Shown here piece by piece: positions 8,250-17,283 of a stretch of 64,000 bases of DNA; position 1 is the stretch's first letter; each line of letters starts with the position of its first letter. The notes beneath the pieces are model-generated. The model was not told the DNA's origin. It did not search any database and saw only the letters and a list, made by a program, of their open reading frames with translations. A program made the position numbers and the translations under genes. The stretch comes from Caryophanales bacterium UBA1737 (GTDB lineage Bacteria > Bacillota_I > Bacilli_A > ML615J-28 > CAG-313): the NCBI GenBank assembly GCA_002315915.1, contig DCIB01000009.1, forward strand, positions 1 through 64,000, in the 5' to 3' direction.

Positions 8250-9731
8250 ATGGCAAAAGAACAAATATTTAATAGATCAGTTCCATATAATACTGATGCA
8301 GAAATGTATGTATTAGGTTCTATTCTTATTGATAATACAATTATTGATAGCGTTATAGGAAAACTTTCTTCTAAAGATTTTTATGATCCTAAAAATCAAA
8401 TAATCTATCAAGCAATGTCTAATATTCATGATTCTAATATTCATGGTGAATTAAATATAGTTACAGTAATTGAAGAATTAAAACGTCTAAATTATGAAGA
8501 TGTTGATAATATTAGACCATATTTAATCGAAATGATAGATTCTGTTCCATCTACTTCTAGTGCTAATGTTTATATAAATTTAGTATCTGATACATCATTA
8601 GAAAGAAAACTACTTGCTAATATGCAAGGATTATCAGATGATATCTTAAATCATAAATATGAATTAGGTGATATGCTTGATCATGTTGAAGATAATTTAC
8701 TTAATTTGATTAAACAAAGAAGAAATTCAGAATTTATCTCAATTAAAAAAGCTGCTGAAGATATTTATAATAAAATTGTTGATTATTCTAAAGATAAACG
8801 TGTATTAACTGGGTTAGATACAGGATATCCTGGATTAAATAGAGTTACACTAGGTTTACAAAACTCTGAAATTATAATTTTAGCTGCTCGTCCATCTGTT
8901 GGTAAGAGTGCTTATGCATTAAACCTTGCATTAAATGTTGCATCTGTTAATAAAGAATGTAAAGGTGTTGCATTCTTCTCTTTAGAAATGAATACTGAAC
9001 AATTAATGGATCGTATATTTGCATATAAAGCAGGTGTTCCACTAAAGAAAATTAGAAGTGGTAACTTAACTCCTGAAGAATTAATGCTTTTATCTATTGC
9101 AAAAGATGAATGTGGAAAACTTAATTTATATTTTGATGAAAATGTATCATCAAATGTATCAGATATTAGACTTAAGTGTCGTCAGTTAAAACAAATGGAT
9201 AAATTAAGTTTTGTTGTTATTGACTATATGCAACTTATTACATCTAATCAATCATCTGGATCTCGTCAAGAACAAGTTACAAATATTTCTCGTCAATTAA
9301 AAACTCTTGCGTTAGAATTACAAATACCAATTCTAGTCTTATCTCAACTTTCTCGTAATATTGAAACACGTGATGATAAAGAACCAACTCTAGCTGACTT
9401 AAGAGAATCAGGTTCTATTGAACAAGATGCCGATATGGTATGGTTCTTAAGTAGAAGAAAAGATATTGAAGGTGAAGACACTGATGCTAATCAATTAAAT
9501 GAAGAAGTTAAAGCATTATCTCCTGAACCAAAAAATAAAGATGATAGTGAAATGGAAGAAATAGTACTATCAGTTAAAAAGAACCGTCAAGGTCAACAAG
9601 CATCTTTTGATTATAATTTCTATGGTGCATATTGTCGTTTTAATGAACAACCTCAATTTAGACCATTGATTATAAAGAAAAAGAAAAATAAAGGTGCCTC
9701 TAACTATAGTGGTATGAAAAATTTAAAATAA
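8250..9731 (+). CDS. dnaB: Replicative DNA helicase DnaB
   Basis: A 493-residue hexameric 5'-3' helicase that unwinds DNA at the replication fork (called dnaC in Bacillus). The N-terminal DnaB domain begins NRSVPYNTDAEMYVLGS. The RecA-like domain has Walker A ARPSVGKSAY, Walker B VVIDYMQLI, and the end motif ADLRESGSIEQDADMVWFL. The length is somewhat above the usual 450 because of an acidic insert around residues 405-430 and a basic C-terminal tail. It lies 10 bp after rplI, in the common order gdpP-rplI-dnaB. Confidence 0.97.
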   Translation: MAKEQIFNRSVPYNTDAEMYVLGSILIDNTIIDSVIGKLSSKDFYDPKNQIIYQAMSNIHDSNIHGELNIVTVIEELKRLNYEDVDNIRPYLIEMIDSVPSTSSANVYINLVSDTSLERKLLANMQGLSDDILNHKYELGDMLDHVEDNLLNLIKQRRNSEFISIKKAAEDIYNKIVDYSKDKRVLTGLDTGYPGLNRVTLGLQNSEIIILAARPSVGKSAYALNLALNVASVNKECKGVAFFSLEMNTEQLMDRIFAYKAGVPLKKIRSGNLTPEELMLLSIAKDECGKLNLYFDENVSSNVSDIRLKCRQLKQMDKLSFVVIDYMQLITSNQSSGSRQEQVTNISRQLKTLALELQIPILVLSQLSRNIETRDDKEPTLADLRESGSIEQDADMVWFLSRRKDIEGEDTDANQLNEEVKALSPEPKNKDDSEMEEIVLSVKKNRQGQQASFDYNFYGAYCRFNEQPQFRPLIIKKKKNKGASNYSGMKNLK

Positions 9732-9742
9732 GTAGGTGAATT

Positions 9743-10810
9743 ATGATTGAACGTCTAGAAGCTATGAAAGCTAGATATACTCAAATAAATGAAATGTTAA
9801 TAGATCCAGCTGTTTGTAGTGATGTTAAAAAGATAACTTCTTTATCTAAAGAAGCTAAATCTCTAGAACCTGCTTTAAAAAAATATGATGAATATTTAAA
9901 ATTAACATCTGATATTGAAGATTTAAAAGAAATGACTAAAGATTCAGATGAATCTTTAAAAGAAATGGCTGAACTTGAACTTGCATCTTCAATTGAAAAA
10001 CTAGAAAAAGTAGAAGAAGAAATAAAAATATTATTAATACCTAAAGACCCAAATGACGATAAAGATGTTATTGTCGAAATCAGAGGTGCTGCTGGTGGAG
10101 ATGAAGGAAATATCTTTGCAGGTGACTTATTTAGAATGTATACTAAATACGCAGAAGCACGTGGTTGGAAAATTGAAATAATTGATTCAGAACCATGTGA
10201 AGCTGGTGGATATTCTTATATCGGATTTATGGTAAAAGGAGAAAATGTATATTCTTACTTAAAATTCGAATCAGGATCTCATCGTGTTCAAAGAGTTCCT
10301 ATTACTGAAGCTAATGGTAGAATCCAAACATCTACTGCAACAGTTCTTGCAATGCCAGAAGCTGAGGATTTAGTAGTAGAACTTGACATGAATGATGTAA
10401 GAATAGATACTTTCTGTGCATCTGGTCCAGGTGGTCAATGTGTTAATACTACTAAATCAGCTATAAGACTTACACATATTCCAACAGGAATAGTAGTTTC
10501 ATGTCAAGATAGAAAATCTCAACACGAAAATAAAGCACAAGCATTAATTGTATTACGTGCACGTTTATATGATTATTATGAACAAGAAAAACTTGAAAAA
10601 GAAGGTGCTGAACGTATATCTAAAATTGGACATGGTGATAGATCAGAAAAGATAAGAACATATAATTATCCTCAAAATAGAGTAACTGATCATAGAATAG
10701 GATTTACTATTCAACAATTAGACCGTGTTATGGAAGGTAAACTTGATCCAGTAATTGATGCATTAATAGAAGCTGATCAAAAAAGAGCATTAAGCTTAGA
10801 AAATAATTAA
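9743..10810 (+). CDS. prfA: Peptide chain release factor 1
   Basis: A 355-residue class I release factor that reads UAA and UAG stops and releases the finished peptide from the ribosome. The catalytic GGQ is at residues 230-232 in the context ASGPGGQCVNTT. The length is normal. prmC, whose product methylates this Gln, follows directly. UAA and UAG are by far the main stops in the window. Confidence 0.97.
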   Translation: MIERLEAMKARYTQINEMLIDPAVCSDVKKITSLSKEAKSLEPALKKYDEYLKLTSDIEDLKEMTKDSDESLKEMAELELASSIEKLEKVEEEIKILLIPKDPNDDKDVIVEIRGAAGGDEGNIFAGDLFRMYTKYAEARGWKIEIIDSEPCEAGGYSYIGFMVKGENVYSYLKFESGSHRVQRVPITEANGRIQTSTATVLAMPEAEDLVVELDMNDVRIDTFCASGPGGQCVNTTKSAIRLTHIPTGIVVSCQDRKSQHENKAQALIVLRARLYDYYEQEKLEKEGAERISKIGHGDRSEKIRTYNYPQNRVTDHRIGFTIQQLDRVMEGKLDPVIDALIEADQKRALSLENN

Positions 10811-10831
10811 TATATAAGAAGAAGTACTTTT

Positions 10832-11680
10832 ATGACTTATTTTAAACTAGTAAAAAAATATACAAATGAAGCTTTAAAATTAAACAAAGAACAAGAAGCA
10901 ATTAAATTATTAGTATTAGAATTATCTGGTTATGATGGTGCTTCTTTTTTAATTCATTATCATGATGAAATAGATAAAGATAAAGAAGATTTAATTGTTA
11001 AAGCAATAAGAGAATATTTGGATTTAAATCATCCTATTCAACATATTTTAGGTTATTCTTATTTTTATGGAAGACGTTTCATAGTTGATAATAGAGTTTT
11101 AATACCAAGACCTGAAACAGAAGAATTAGTATCGTATGTTCTTCAAACATATGATGACGTATTTGAATCAAAAAAAGTAGATTGTGTAGATATTGGTACA
11201 GGAAGTGGAGCTATTGCAGTTACACTTGCTATTGAAGAACCTAATATGAATGTATCAGCATCTGATATATCAAGTGATGCACTTGATGTAGCTAAACAAA
11301 ATGCCTTAATAAATCAGGCAAATATTACCTTTTATCAAGGTGATATGTTAGCTCCATTTATTAAACAAAATAAGAAGTTTGATATTTTAGTATCTAATCC
11401 ACCATATATTTGTGATGATGAATATGTACAAGATATCGTAAAAGATAATGAACCACATCTTGCATTATTTGGTGGAGTTGATGGATTAAAGTTTTATGAT
11501 GTAATATTAAAAGATGCATCTAAAATACTTAATACTCCAAATATTATTGCTTTTGAACATTCTTATTCTAAGAAAAAAGAGATGTTAGCTCTTGCAAAAA
11601 AATATTTTCCTAATGGTAAAAGTGAAGTTATAAAAGATTTAAATGGACTTGATCGAATAATGATCATTGTAAATAAGTAA
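10832..11680 (+). CDS. prmC: Release factor glutamine methyltransferase
   Basis: A 282-residue SAM-dependent enzyme that N5-methylates the Gln of the GGQ motif in release factors. It has the N-terminal helical domain, a SAM-binding DIGTGSGAIAV, and the catalytic NPPY. It stands in its classic place after prfA. Confidence 0.95.
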   Translation: MTYFKLVKKYTNEALKLNKEQEAIKLLVLELSGYDGASFLIHYHDEIDKDKEDLIVKAIREYLDLNHPIQHILGYSYFYGRRFIVDNRVLIPRPETEELVSYVLQTYDDVFESKKVDCVDIGTGSGAIAVTLAIEEPNMNVSASDISSDALDVAKQNALINQANITFYQGDMLAPFIKQNKKFDILVSNPPYICDDEYVQDIVKDNEPHLALFGGVDGLKFYDVILKDASKILNTPNIIAFEHSYSKKKEMLALAKKYFPNGKSEVIKDLNGLDRIMIIVNK

Positions 11681-11681
11681 T

Positions 11682-12269
11682 ATGTTATTAAAAGATTTTT
11701 TAAAGTTAGAAAAAAAAGATATTATTGGTAAAATTATTTGTTTTCCAACTGATACTGTATATGGTGTTGGGGCTATAATTGATGATAATATTGCAGTAGA
11801 AAAAATATATAATTTAAAAAATAGAGATTTTGATAAACCACTTGCAGTATTAATTGGTTCTATTGAAGATGTTTCTAAATATTGTAAGAATGTATCTTTA
11901 AAAGAAATAGAATATATGAATAAATATTGGCCTGGTGCACTTACAATAATCTTTGATTTAAAAGATAAATTAGATTTAAGGTGTGTATGTGGTAAATCAT
12001 CAATAGGTTTTCGTATGCCTAATTCAAATATTTCTTTACAAATATTAAAAAAATTTGGACCAATGGCTACTACTTCTGTAAATATATCTGGATTTGATCC
12101 AATAAATAATTTAGAAGAAATTAAAGTTTTATTTAATGATAAAATAGATTATTATATTGAAGATTTTGACGCAAATATTTCTAAATTAAGTTCAACTGTT
12201 GTTAAAATAGTTGATGGAAAGCCTGTTATTTTAAGACAAGGTGATATTGTATTAGAGGAGACTTGCTAA
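11682..12269 (+). CDS. TsaC/Sua5-type L-threonylcarbamoyladenylate synthase
   Basis: A 195-residue YrdC-family protein, which makes threonylcarbamoyl-AMP from threonine, bicarbonate and ATP for the t6A37 modification of ANN-reading tRNAs. Visible family signatures include FPTDTVYGVGA near the start, NLKNRDFDKPLAVLI, YWPGALTIIF, GFRMPN and TSVNISG. It is the short form without the Sua5 C-terminal domain. The ATG comes one base after the prmC stop, so the genes are coupled; prmC-ywlC order is common in Firmicutes. Confidence 0.9.
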   Translation: MLLKDFLKLEKKDIIGKIICFPTDTVYGVGAIIDDNIAVEKIYNLKNRDFDKPLAVLIGSIEDVSKYCKNVSLKEIEYMNKYWPGALTIIFDLKDKLDLRCVCGKSSIGFRMPNSNISLQILKKFGPMATTSVNISGFDPINNLEEIKVLFNDKIDYYIEDFDANISKLSSTVVKIVDGKPVILRQGDIVLEETC

Positions 12270-12270
12270 T

Positions 12271-12711
12271 ATGTTGATTTCGATAGGATCTGATCATGCA
12301 GGATATGGATTAAAAGAAGGTGTAATTTCATATCTTAAACAAAGTGGATTTGAAGTTATAGATAGAGGAACATATACTACTGATAGTTGTGATTATTGTG
12401 ATTTTGCTAAACCAGTAACACATGATGTAGTAACAGATGTTGCTACGTTTGGGATATTAATTTGTCATACAGGTATTGGAATGAGTATTGCTGCTAATAA
12501 AGTAAAAGGTATTAGAGCTGCACTTGTGTCAAGTGTTGATAATGCTTTCTTAACAAGATCTCATAATGATGCAAATATTCTTTGCTTATCCGCAAAAGAT
12601 ATTGATTTAGATAATGCTAAACAAATAGTACATACATTTATCAATACAAAATTTTCTTGTGAAGAACGTCATGAAAGACGTATTAATAAAGTAAAAGAAT
12701 TAGAAAAATAA
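12271..12711 (+). CDS. rpiB: Ribose-5-phosphate isomerase B (RpiB/LacAB family)
   Basis: A 146-residue enzyme interconverting ribose 5-phosphate and ribulose 5-phosphate in the pentose phosphate pathway. It begins ISIGSDHAGYGLK, followed by CHTGIGMSIAANKVKGIRAA around residues 70-90, typical of RpiB with the active-site Cys. It ends the long operon, one base after the previous stop, and is followed by a strong terminator. A related sugar-phosphate isomerase role (LacA/LacB-like) cannot be excluded. Confidence 0.92.
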   Translation: MLISIGSDHAGYGLKEGVISYLKQSGFEVIDRGTYTTDSCDYCDFAKPVTHDVVTDVATFGILICHTGIGMSIAANKVKGIRAALVSSVDNAFLTRSHNDANILCLSAKDIDLDNAKQIVHTFINTKFSCEERHERRINKVKELEK

Positions 12712-12716
12712 TTATT

Positions 12717-12762
12717 AAAAGACTTCTAAGTGTTATATATTCAACACTTAGAAGTCTTTTTT
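12717..12762 (+). terminator. Intrinsic terminator of the gdpP-rpiB operon
   Basis: Perfect stem of about 18 bp (12717-12734 with 12743-12760) followed by T residues. Confidence 0.92.
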
Positions 12763-12773
12763 ATGTGTAAATA

Positions 12774-12802
12774 TTGACATTATAATAAATTTATTATAAT
12801 AT
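12774..12802 (+). promoter_or_regulatory. Promoter of the arsR-ATPase operon
   Basis: TTGACA at 12774-12779. The -10 is TATAAT at 12795-12800 (15-bp spacer) or TAATAT at 12797-12802 (17 bp). The operator palindrome begins inside or just after the -10. Confidence 0.65.
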
Positions 12803-12820
12803 ATGTGTATATACACATAT
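12801..12820. promoter_or_regulatory. Operator palindrome for the ArsR-family repressor
   Basis: ATATGTGTATATACACATAT is a perfect 20-bp palindrome placed at the -10/transcription start, 29 bp before the repressor start codon. Position and AT-rich symmetry suit SmtB/CzrA-type operators, so autorepression relieved by metal is likely. Confidence 0.65.
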
Positions 12821-12849
12821 AAGCGTATACAAATATGAGGTTATAAAAT

Positions 12850-13152
12850 ATGAATGATATTAAAATAGAAGATTCTTTGATAGTTAATTTATCGGAGTTT
12901 TATAAAATATTGTCTGATCCAACAAGATTAAAAATAGTATGTACATTAATTAAAGGAGAATTAAATGTTCAATCAATTTGTGAAAAAGTTAATATGAGCC
13001 AAACTGCAGTATCATATCAATTAGGTATTTTACGTGGAGCACGTCTTGTTAAAAATAGAAGAAGTGGTAAAATGATTTTTTATTCTATTGATGATGACCA
13101 TGTTGAAGGTTTAATTAATCTTACAATAGAACATTTAAGTCATGAGGATTAA
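12850..13152 (+). CDS. ArsR/SmtB-family metal-responsive repressor
   Basis: A 100-residue winged-helix protein. It has the family pattern FYKILSDPTRLKIVCTLI, a recognition helix CEKVNMSQTAVSYQLGILRGARLV, and a beta wing NRRSGKMIFYSI. The C-terminal helix includes DDDHVEGLINLTIEHLSHED, rich in Asp, His and Glu as in alpha-5 zinc/cadmium sites of CzrA-like sensors. It heads an operon with a metal P-type ATPase (3 bp gap), so it probably represses efflux until metal rises. No N-terminal CadC-type Cys pair is seen, which favours Zn/Co sensing; this is inference. Confidence 0.9.
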   Translation: MNDIKIEDSLIVNLSEFYKILSDPTRLKIVCTLIKGELNVQSICEKVNMSQTAVSYQLGILRGARLVKNRRSGKMIFYSIDDDHVEGLINLTIEHLSHED

Positions 13153-13155
13153 AAT

Positions 13156-15027
13156 ATGTTTAAAAGAATAATAAATTTTTTTGATAACAATGATAAATTA
13201 TTTACTATAATTGGTTTTATAATTGCAGTTACTGCATTTATAATAAGTAAAACACTTACATTACCTGTTTTAGTAATAGTTTTATATGTTTTAGCGTATT
13301 TATTTGTTGCATATAAAGTATTAATTGAATGCTTTGAAAATATCTTTGAAGGTAATTTTTTAGATGAAACATTTTTAATGGTTTTATCAAGTGTAGCAGC
13401 TTATGCAATCGCAGAGTTTGCTGAAGGATTTCTAGTAATATTCCTATATAATATAGGAGAATATTTAGAGGATTTAGCAGTTGATAAATCAATAGATCGA
13501 ATATCATCTCTTTCATCTTTAAAAGTAGATAATGTTACTTTATTAGATGGATCAATTAAAAATATTAGTGATGTAATAGTTGGAGATAATATTTTAGTTA
13601 AAGCAGGTGAAAGAATACCACTTGATGGAATCGTTGTATATGGATCAAGTAGTATTGATACTAAATTTTTAACTGGAGAATCACTACCAATAGATGTAAA
13701 TGAAAATGATTTAGTATATTCTGGTACTATTAATTTATCTAATGTACTAACAATTAAAGTATTAAAATCAAATGAAGATTCTGAATCTTCTAAAATTATA
13801 AATTTAATTGAAGAAGCAAGAACTAAAAAAGCCAAATCAGAAGAGTTTATCACTAAATTTGCCAAAATATATACACCTATTGTTATATTTTTAGCTATTT
13901 GTGTATTTATTATTGAAGCATTCTTTATAGATGTTTTTTCTATAAAAGATGCATTAAATAACGCAATAGTATTTTTAGTATCATCATGTCCTTGTGCATT
14001 ACTAATATCAATACCACTTACATTTTTTGGTGGAATAGGAAAATGTTCTAGTTTTGGAATACTTATAAAGGGTGGAAACTATATTGAATCTTTATCAAAG
14101 GCAAAATACATGTATTTTGATAAAACTGGAACTCTTACTAAAGGTAATTTCAAAGTAAAAGAAGTCATTCCTAATAATATAGATAAAGAAGAATTAATTA
14201 AAATAGCAGCTAGCTGTGAAATTAATTCTAATCACCCAATTGCAAAAACAATTGCTTCTTATTATAATGGCGAATTAATTAAATTCAATAATATAGAAGA
14301 AATACCAGGTCAAGGATTAATTTGCTGTAATAATGAACAAAGAATATTAATTGGTAATGCAAAGCTATTATTTAATAATCATATTTTATTTATAGAAAGT
14401 ATATATCCATCTACAGTTATATATTGTGCTAAAAATAATGAATACATAGGATGTATTCATATTGAAGATGAAATTAAAGAAGAATCATATTCTTTAATTA
14501 ATAATTTAACTAAAAAACATATAATATCTTATATGCTAACAGGTGATCAATATAAAATTGCAGAAGATGTTTCAAAAAAATTAAATATAAAAGAATTTTA
14601 TGCGGGACTATTACCTTTAGATAAAGTTAAAATAATTGAAAAATCTTTAAATAATAAAAAGAAAAATGAATCTGTTTGTTTTGTAGGAGATGGAATTAAT
14701 GATACACCATCAATAACTATTGCTGATTGTGGTATTGCCGTATCAGGATTTGGTAATGATATAGCGTGCGAAAATGCAGATATTGTATTATTAGGTAATA
14801 ATATAAGTAACATTGATAAAGCAATAGATGTTTCTAAAAAAACAATGACTATATTATATGAAAATATAATATTTGCAATAATAATTAAATTAATAGCATT
14901 AATTGTTGGTGTATTAGGAATACTTGGATCGTATGGTATGTTATTTGGAGTATTTGCTGATGTTGGAGTATGTTTTATTGTTATATTAAATTCTTTAAGA
15001 ATTATATTTAATAGGAGAATTAATTAA
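13156..15027 (+). CDS. P1B-type heavy-metal ATPase (Zn/Cd/Pb-like)
   Basis: A 623-residue membrane ATPase that pumps soft metal ions out of the cell. Paired N-terminal helices precede the actuator domain with TGES (LTGESLPID). The metal-binding CPC is at residues 278-280 in SSCPCALLIS. The phosphorylated Asp322 is in DKTGTLTKG, the HP pair is at 360-361, and GDGINDTPS is the hinge motif. There is no N-terminal HMA metal-binding domain, unlike many CadA proteins. It follows the ArsR repressor by 3 bp and ends overlapping the next start by one base. The exact metal is not provable from sequence. Confidence 0.93.
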   Translation: MFKRIINFFDNNDKLFTIIGFIIAVTAFIISKTLTLPVLVIVLYVLAYLFVAYKVLIECFENIFEGNFLDETFLMVLSSVAAYAIAEFAEGFLVIFLYNIGEYLEDLAVDKSIDRISSLSSLKVDNVTLLDGSIKNISDVIVGDNILVKAGERIPLDGIVVYGSSSIDTKFLTGESLPIDVNENDLVYSGTINLSNVLTIKVLKSNEDSESSKIINLIEEARTKKAKSEEFITKFAKIYTPIVIFLAICVFIIEAFFIDVFSIKDALNNAIVFLVSSCPCALLISIPLTFFGGIGKCSSFGILIKGGNYIESLSKAKYMYFDKTGTLTKGNFKVKEVIPNNIDKEELIKIAASCEINSNHPIAKTIASYYNGELIKFNNIEEIPGQGLICCNNEQRILIGNAKLLFNNHILFIESIYPSTVIYCAKNNEYIGCIHIEDEIKEESYSLINNLTKKHIISYMLTGDQYKIAEDVSKKLNIKEFYAGLLPLDKVKIIEKSLNNKKKNESVCFVGDGINDTPSITIADCGIAVSGFGNDIACENADIVLLGNNISNIDKAIDVSKKTMTILYENIIFAIIIKLIALIVGVLGILGSYGMLFGVFADVGVCFIVILNSLRIIFNRRIN

Positions 15028-15245
15028 TGGAAAAGATTGTAGCTTATTTATATTTAGGAGTATTCTTATGTTCCATAATATTATTTTATAAAATATTAAT
15101 GGATTCTAATTTAGAAAAATTATTTAAACAAGGTAAAGTATCTAGTATTAGAGCAACTTATTTATTTTTAGCGTTATTATTATCAAGTATAACTGCTTGG
15201 GCTTTCACTTCATTAATAAATATTTTTTATACAATATTAAGTTAA
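15027..15245 (+). CDS. Small two-helix membrane protein
   Basis: A 72-residue protein with two hydrophobic segments (about residues 5-25 and 45-70) around a short basic loop. Its ATG overlaps the ATPase stop by one base, so it is translated with the metal pump and may be an accessory of it. I recognise no family. Confidence 0.65.
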   Translation: MEKIVAYLYLGVFLCSIILFYKILMDSNLEKLFKQGKVSSIRATYLFLALLLSSITAWAFTSLINIFYTILS

Positions 15246-15270
15246 AAAAATAAATTCGTTTCCAAACATT

Positions 15271-16020
15271 TTGCATACAGTGTATGCAAATTCATTATTG
15301 AGTTGGTCGCATTATAAAATATTATTACAAGTTAATAATGACGAAGTTAGAGAATGGTATGCTTCTGAAGCAGTAAAAGAATCATGGAGTGTAAGGACTT
15401 TACAAAGAAATATATCTTCCCAGTATTATCATAGAATGGTATCATCTTTAGTTAAAGATAAGGTTCACGATGAGATTATAGAAATAAATATAGATAACCA
15501 ACATAACAAACTTGATTTTATTAAAGATCCTATGGTATTAGAGTTTTTGGGTTTAGATGAGAATAATACATATCTAGAGAGTGATATTGAAAAAGCCATT
15601 ATAAGTCATTTGCAAAAATTTATTATGGAATTAGGGAAAGGGTATGCATTTGTTGCAAGACAGCAAAGAATTCATACGGAAAAAGAAGATTATTTCATTG
15701 ATTTAGTATTTTACAATTATATTTTAAAATGCTTTGTTCTTATTGATTTAAAAACGTCGAAAATAACACATCTAGATGTTGGTCAAATGGATATGTATAT
15801 TAGAATATATGATGAAGTAAAGAAAACTGGTGATGATAATCCAACACTTGGGATAGTATTGTGTTCCGATACAGATAATGATATTGCAAAATATTCTATA
15901 CTAAATGATAACGAACAACTTTTCGCATCAAAATATAAATTATATTTACCATCTGAACAAGAATTAAAAAATGAGATAGAAAAAGAAAAAAGCTTTTATT
16001 TAGAGAAAACTATGAAATAA
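15271..16020 (+). CDS. YhcG-type PD-(D/E)XK nuclease, N-terminus missing
   Basis: A 249-residue frame from a TTG matches the C-terminal part of YhcG/DUF1016 proteins, predicted nucleases linked to DNA processing and often found with restriction systems. The family order is clear: LLSWSHYKILLQV, REWYASEAVKESWSVRTLQRNI, then the nuclease core with FVARQQRIH, FYIDLVFY-like YFIDLVFYN and VLIDLKTSKI. The in-frame bases upstream to about 15253 (NSFPNIL) also fit the family, but about 100 N-terminal residues are absent and the homology begins right after the previous gene. There is no promoter or SD. It is probably a remnant left by a deletion, perhaps unexpressed. Confidence 0.75.
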   Translation: MHTVYANSLLSWSHYKILLQVNNDEVREWYASEAVKESWSVRTLQRNISSQYYHRMVSSLVKDKVHDEIIEINIDNQHNKLDFIKDPMVLEFLGLDENNTYLESDIEKAIISHLQKFIMELGKGYAFVARQQRIHTEKEDYFIDLVFYNYILKCFVLIDLKTSKITHLDVGQMDMYIRIYDEVKKTGDDNPTLGIVLCSDTDNDIAKYSILNDNEQLFASKYKLYLPSEQELKNEIEKEKSFYLEKTMK

Positions 16021-16023
16021 TAT

Positions 16024-16063
16024 AAAAACCAATCAATATATTTATATATTGATTGGTTTTTAA
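16024..16063. terminator. Bidirectional terminator hairpin
   Basis: 17-bp stem (16024-16040 with 16045-16061), A-rich before and T-rich after, between convergent genes. Confidence 0.88.
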
Positions 16064-16166
16064 AATAATAGTATGTTATTTAAAAAAATAATTAACAATT
16101 TTTGTATTTATACATGTCTATCTTATGAGTCTTACTACAATAATGATAAAATATTTTTAGTTTATA

Positions 16167-17123
16167 TTATTTCAGATTTATTGTTAAATCTCCTTGATAA
16201 TAATTATTTTTTCTTAAATATTTATCTATTTCGTCAATAACTACAAATTTCTTTAATACCCAATTAGGTGCTATTAAATTATTTATATCAGGATCACCTG
16301 TAATTCTATGGATAACAATATTATCAGGAATGTATCTTAATTGATCTGCTACTATTTCAACGTATTCATTTAATGTTAATAAATTAAATGGTTTAGTATT
16401 ATAAATATTAGCCAATGTTGAATCTTTTAATATATGTAACATATGTATTTTTATGCCATCTATTGGTAAGTTGCAAACATATTTTATAGTATTTATCATA
16501 TCGTGATATGTTTCATTAGGAAGTCCATTAATAATATGAACAATAACATTTATATTTAGATGATGCAGTTTTTTAACTGCATCATCTAATACATTATTAG
16601 AATAACCTCTATTTATATATTTTGCGGTTAATTCATTTGATGTTTGAAATCCAAGTTCAACCCATAATGTAATTCGATTTGATAATTCACTTAAATATTT
16701 TAGTATTTCATCTGATAAACAATCAGGACGTGTTGCGATAGATAATATTTTAATTTTATCATTTAATAATTTATTGTTTTTATCTATAATTAAGTCAAAT
16801 CTTTTTTTTAAATTTTCTACTGTATCATAAGTATTTGTATTTGCTTGAAAATATGCAATATAGTATCCATCTGGCCATTTCTTTTCCATAATAGATATTT
16901 GATTATTAAATTGTTCAACAATAGAATCATTAATATTACCTGCAAAATCTCCACTGCCTTTAGATGAACAATAAATACATCCATTATATGATAGTTTCCC
17001 ATCTCTATTAGGACAAGTAAAATTACCATTTAATGTAATTTTATATACTTTCTTATGATAAATATCTTTTAAATAATTACTTAAAGTTACATAATGCTTT
17101 TCATTATTAATAAGTTTATTCAT
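16167..17123 (-). CDS. TIGR01212-family (YtqA-like) radical SAM protein
   Basis: A 318-residue radical SAM protein. The cluster cysteines are C37, C49 and C52, in the stretched C-x11-C-x2-C pattern of this family rather than the usual CxxxCxxC, in TCPNRDGKLSYNGCIYC. Further family signs are GSGDFAG, AYFQANTNTYD, WVELGFQT, and HIINGLPNE. The reaction is not established, though members are thought to act on RNA or cofactors. The start is ATG 17123. It is monocistronic and divergent from the DUF1295 gene. Confidence 0.88.
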   Translation of the reverse strand: MNKLINNEKHYVTLSNYLKDIYHKKVYKITLNGNFTCPNRDGKLSYNGCIYCSSKGSGDFAGNINDSIVEQFNNQISIMEKKWPDGYYIAYFQANTNTYDTVENLKKRFDLIIDKNNKLLNDKIKILSIATRPDCLSDEILKYLSELSNRITLWVELGFQTSNELTAKYINRGYSNNVLDDAVKKLHHLNINVIVHIINGLPNETYHDMINTIKYVCNLPIDGIKIHMLHILKDSTLANIYNTKPFNLLTLNEYVEIVADQLRYIPDNIVIHRITGDPDINNLIAPNWVLKKFVVIDEIDKYLRKNNYYQGDLTINLK

Positions 17124-17205
17124 GTAAAGTATCCTTTATAAAAATATTTATTTTAAATTTAATCTTATGTATATATTATATACTTATAGTTACAAAAATA
17201 TTGAT

Positions 17206-17236
17206 AAAAGAACATAAGTTTCACTTATGTTCTTTT
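17206..17236. terminator. Terminator-like hairpin between divergent genes
   Basis: 13-bp stem (17206-17218 with 17224-17236), 5-nt loop, ending in TTTT on the plus strand and AAAA on the other side. No gene ends here, so it may be a leftover or a transcription barrier. Confidence 0.55.
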
Positions 17237-17252
17237 AATAATATATTGAATA

Positions 17253-17261
17253 TGCTACAAT
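17253..17261 (+). promoter_or_regulatory. Extended -10 promoter element
   Basis: TGCTACAAT, -10 at 17256-17261, 22 bp before the ATG at 17284. Confidence 0.45.
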
Positions 17262-17283
17262 ATATATAAATAGGAAGCATTAT

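Noticed and set aside
13401..13865. 154-codon minus-strand frame
   Set aside because: Shadow of the P-type ATPase gene, whose frame has all family motifs.
15270..15291. Inverted repeat TTTGCATAC-AGT-GTATGCAAA
   Set aside because: Lies in codons that fit the YhcG family; probably chance.
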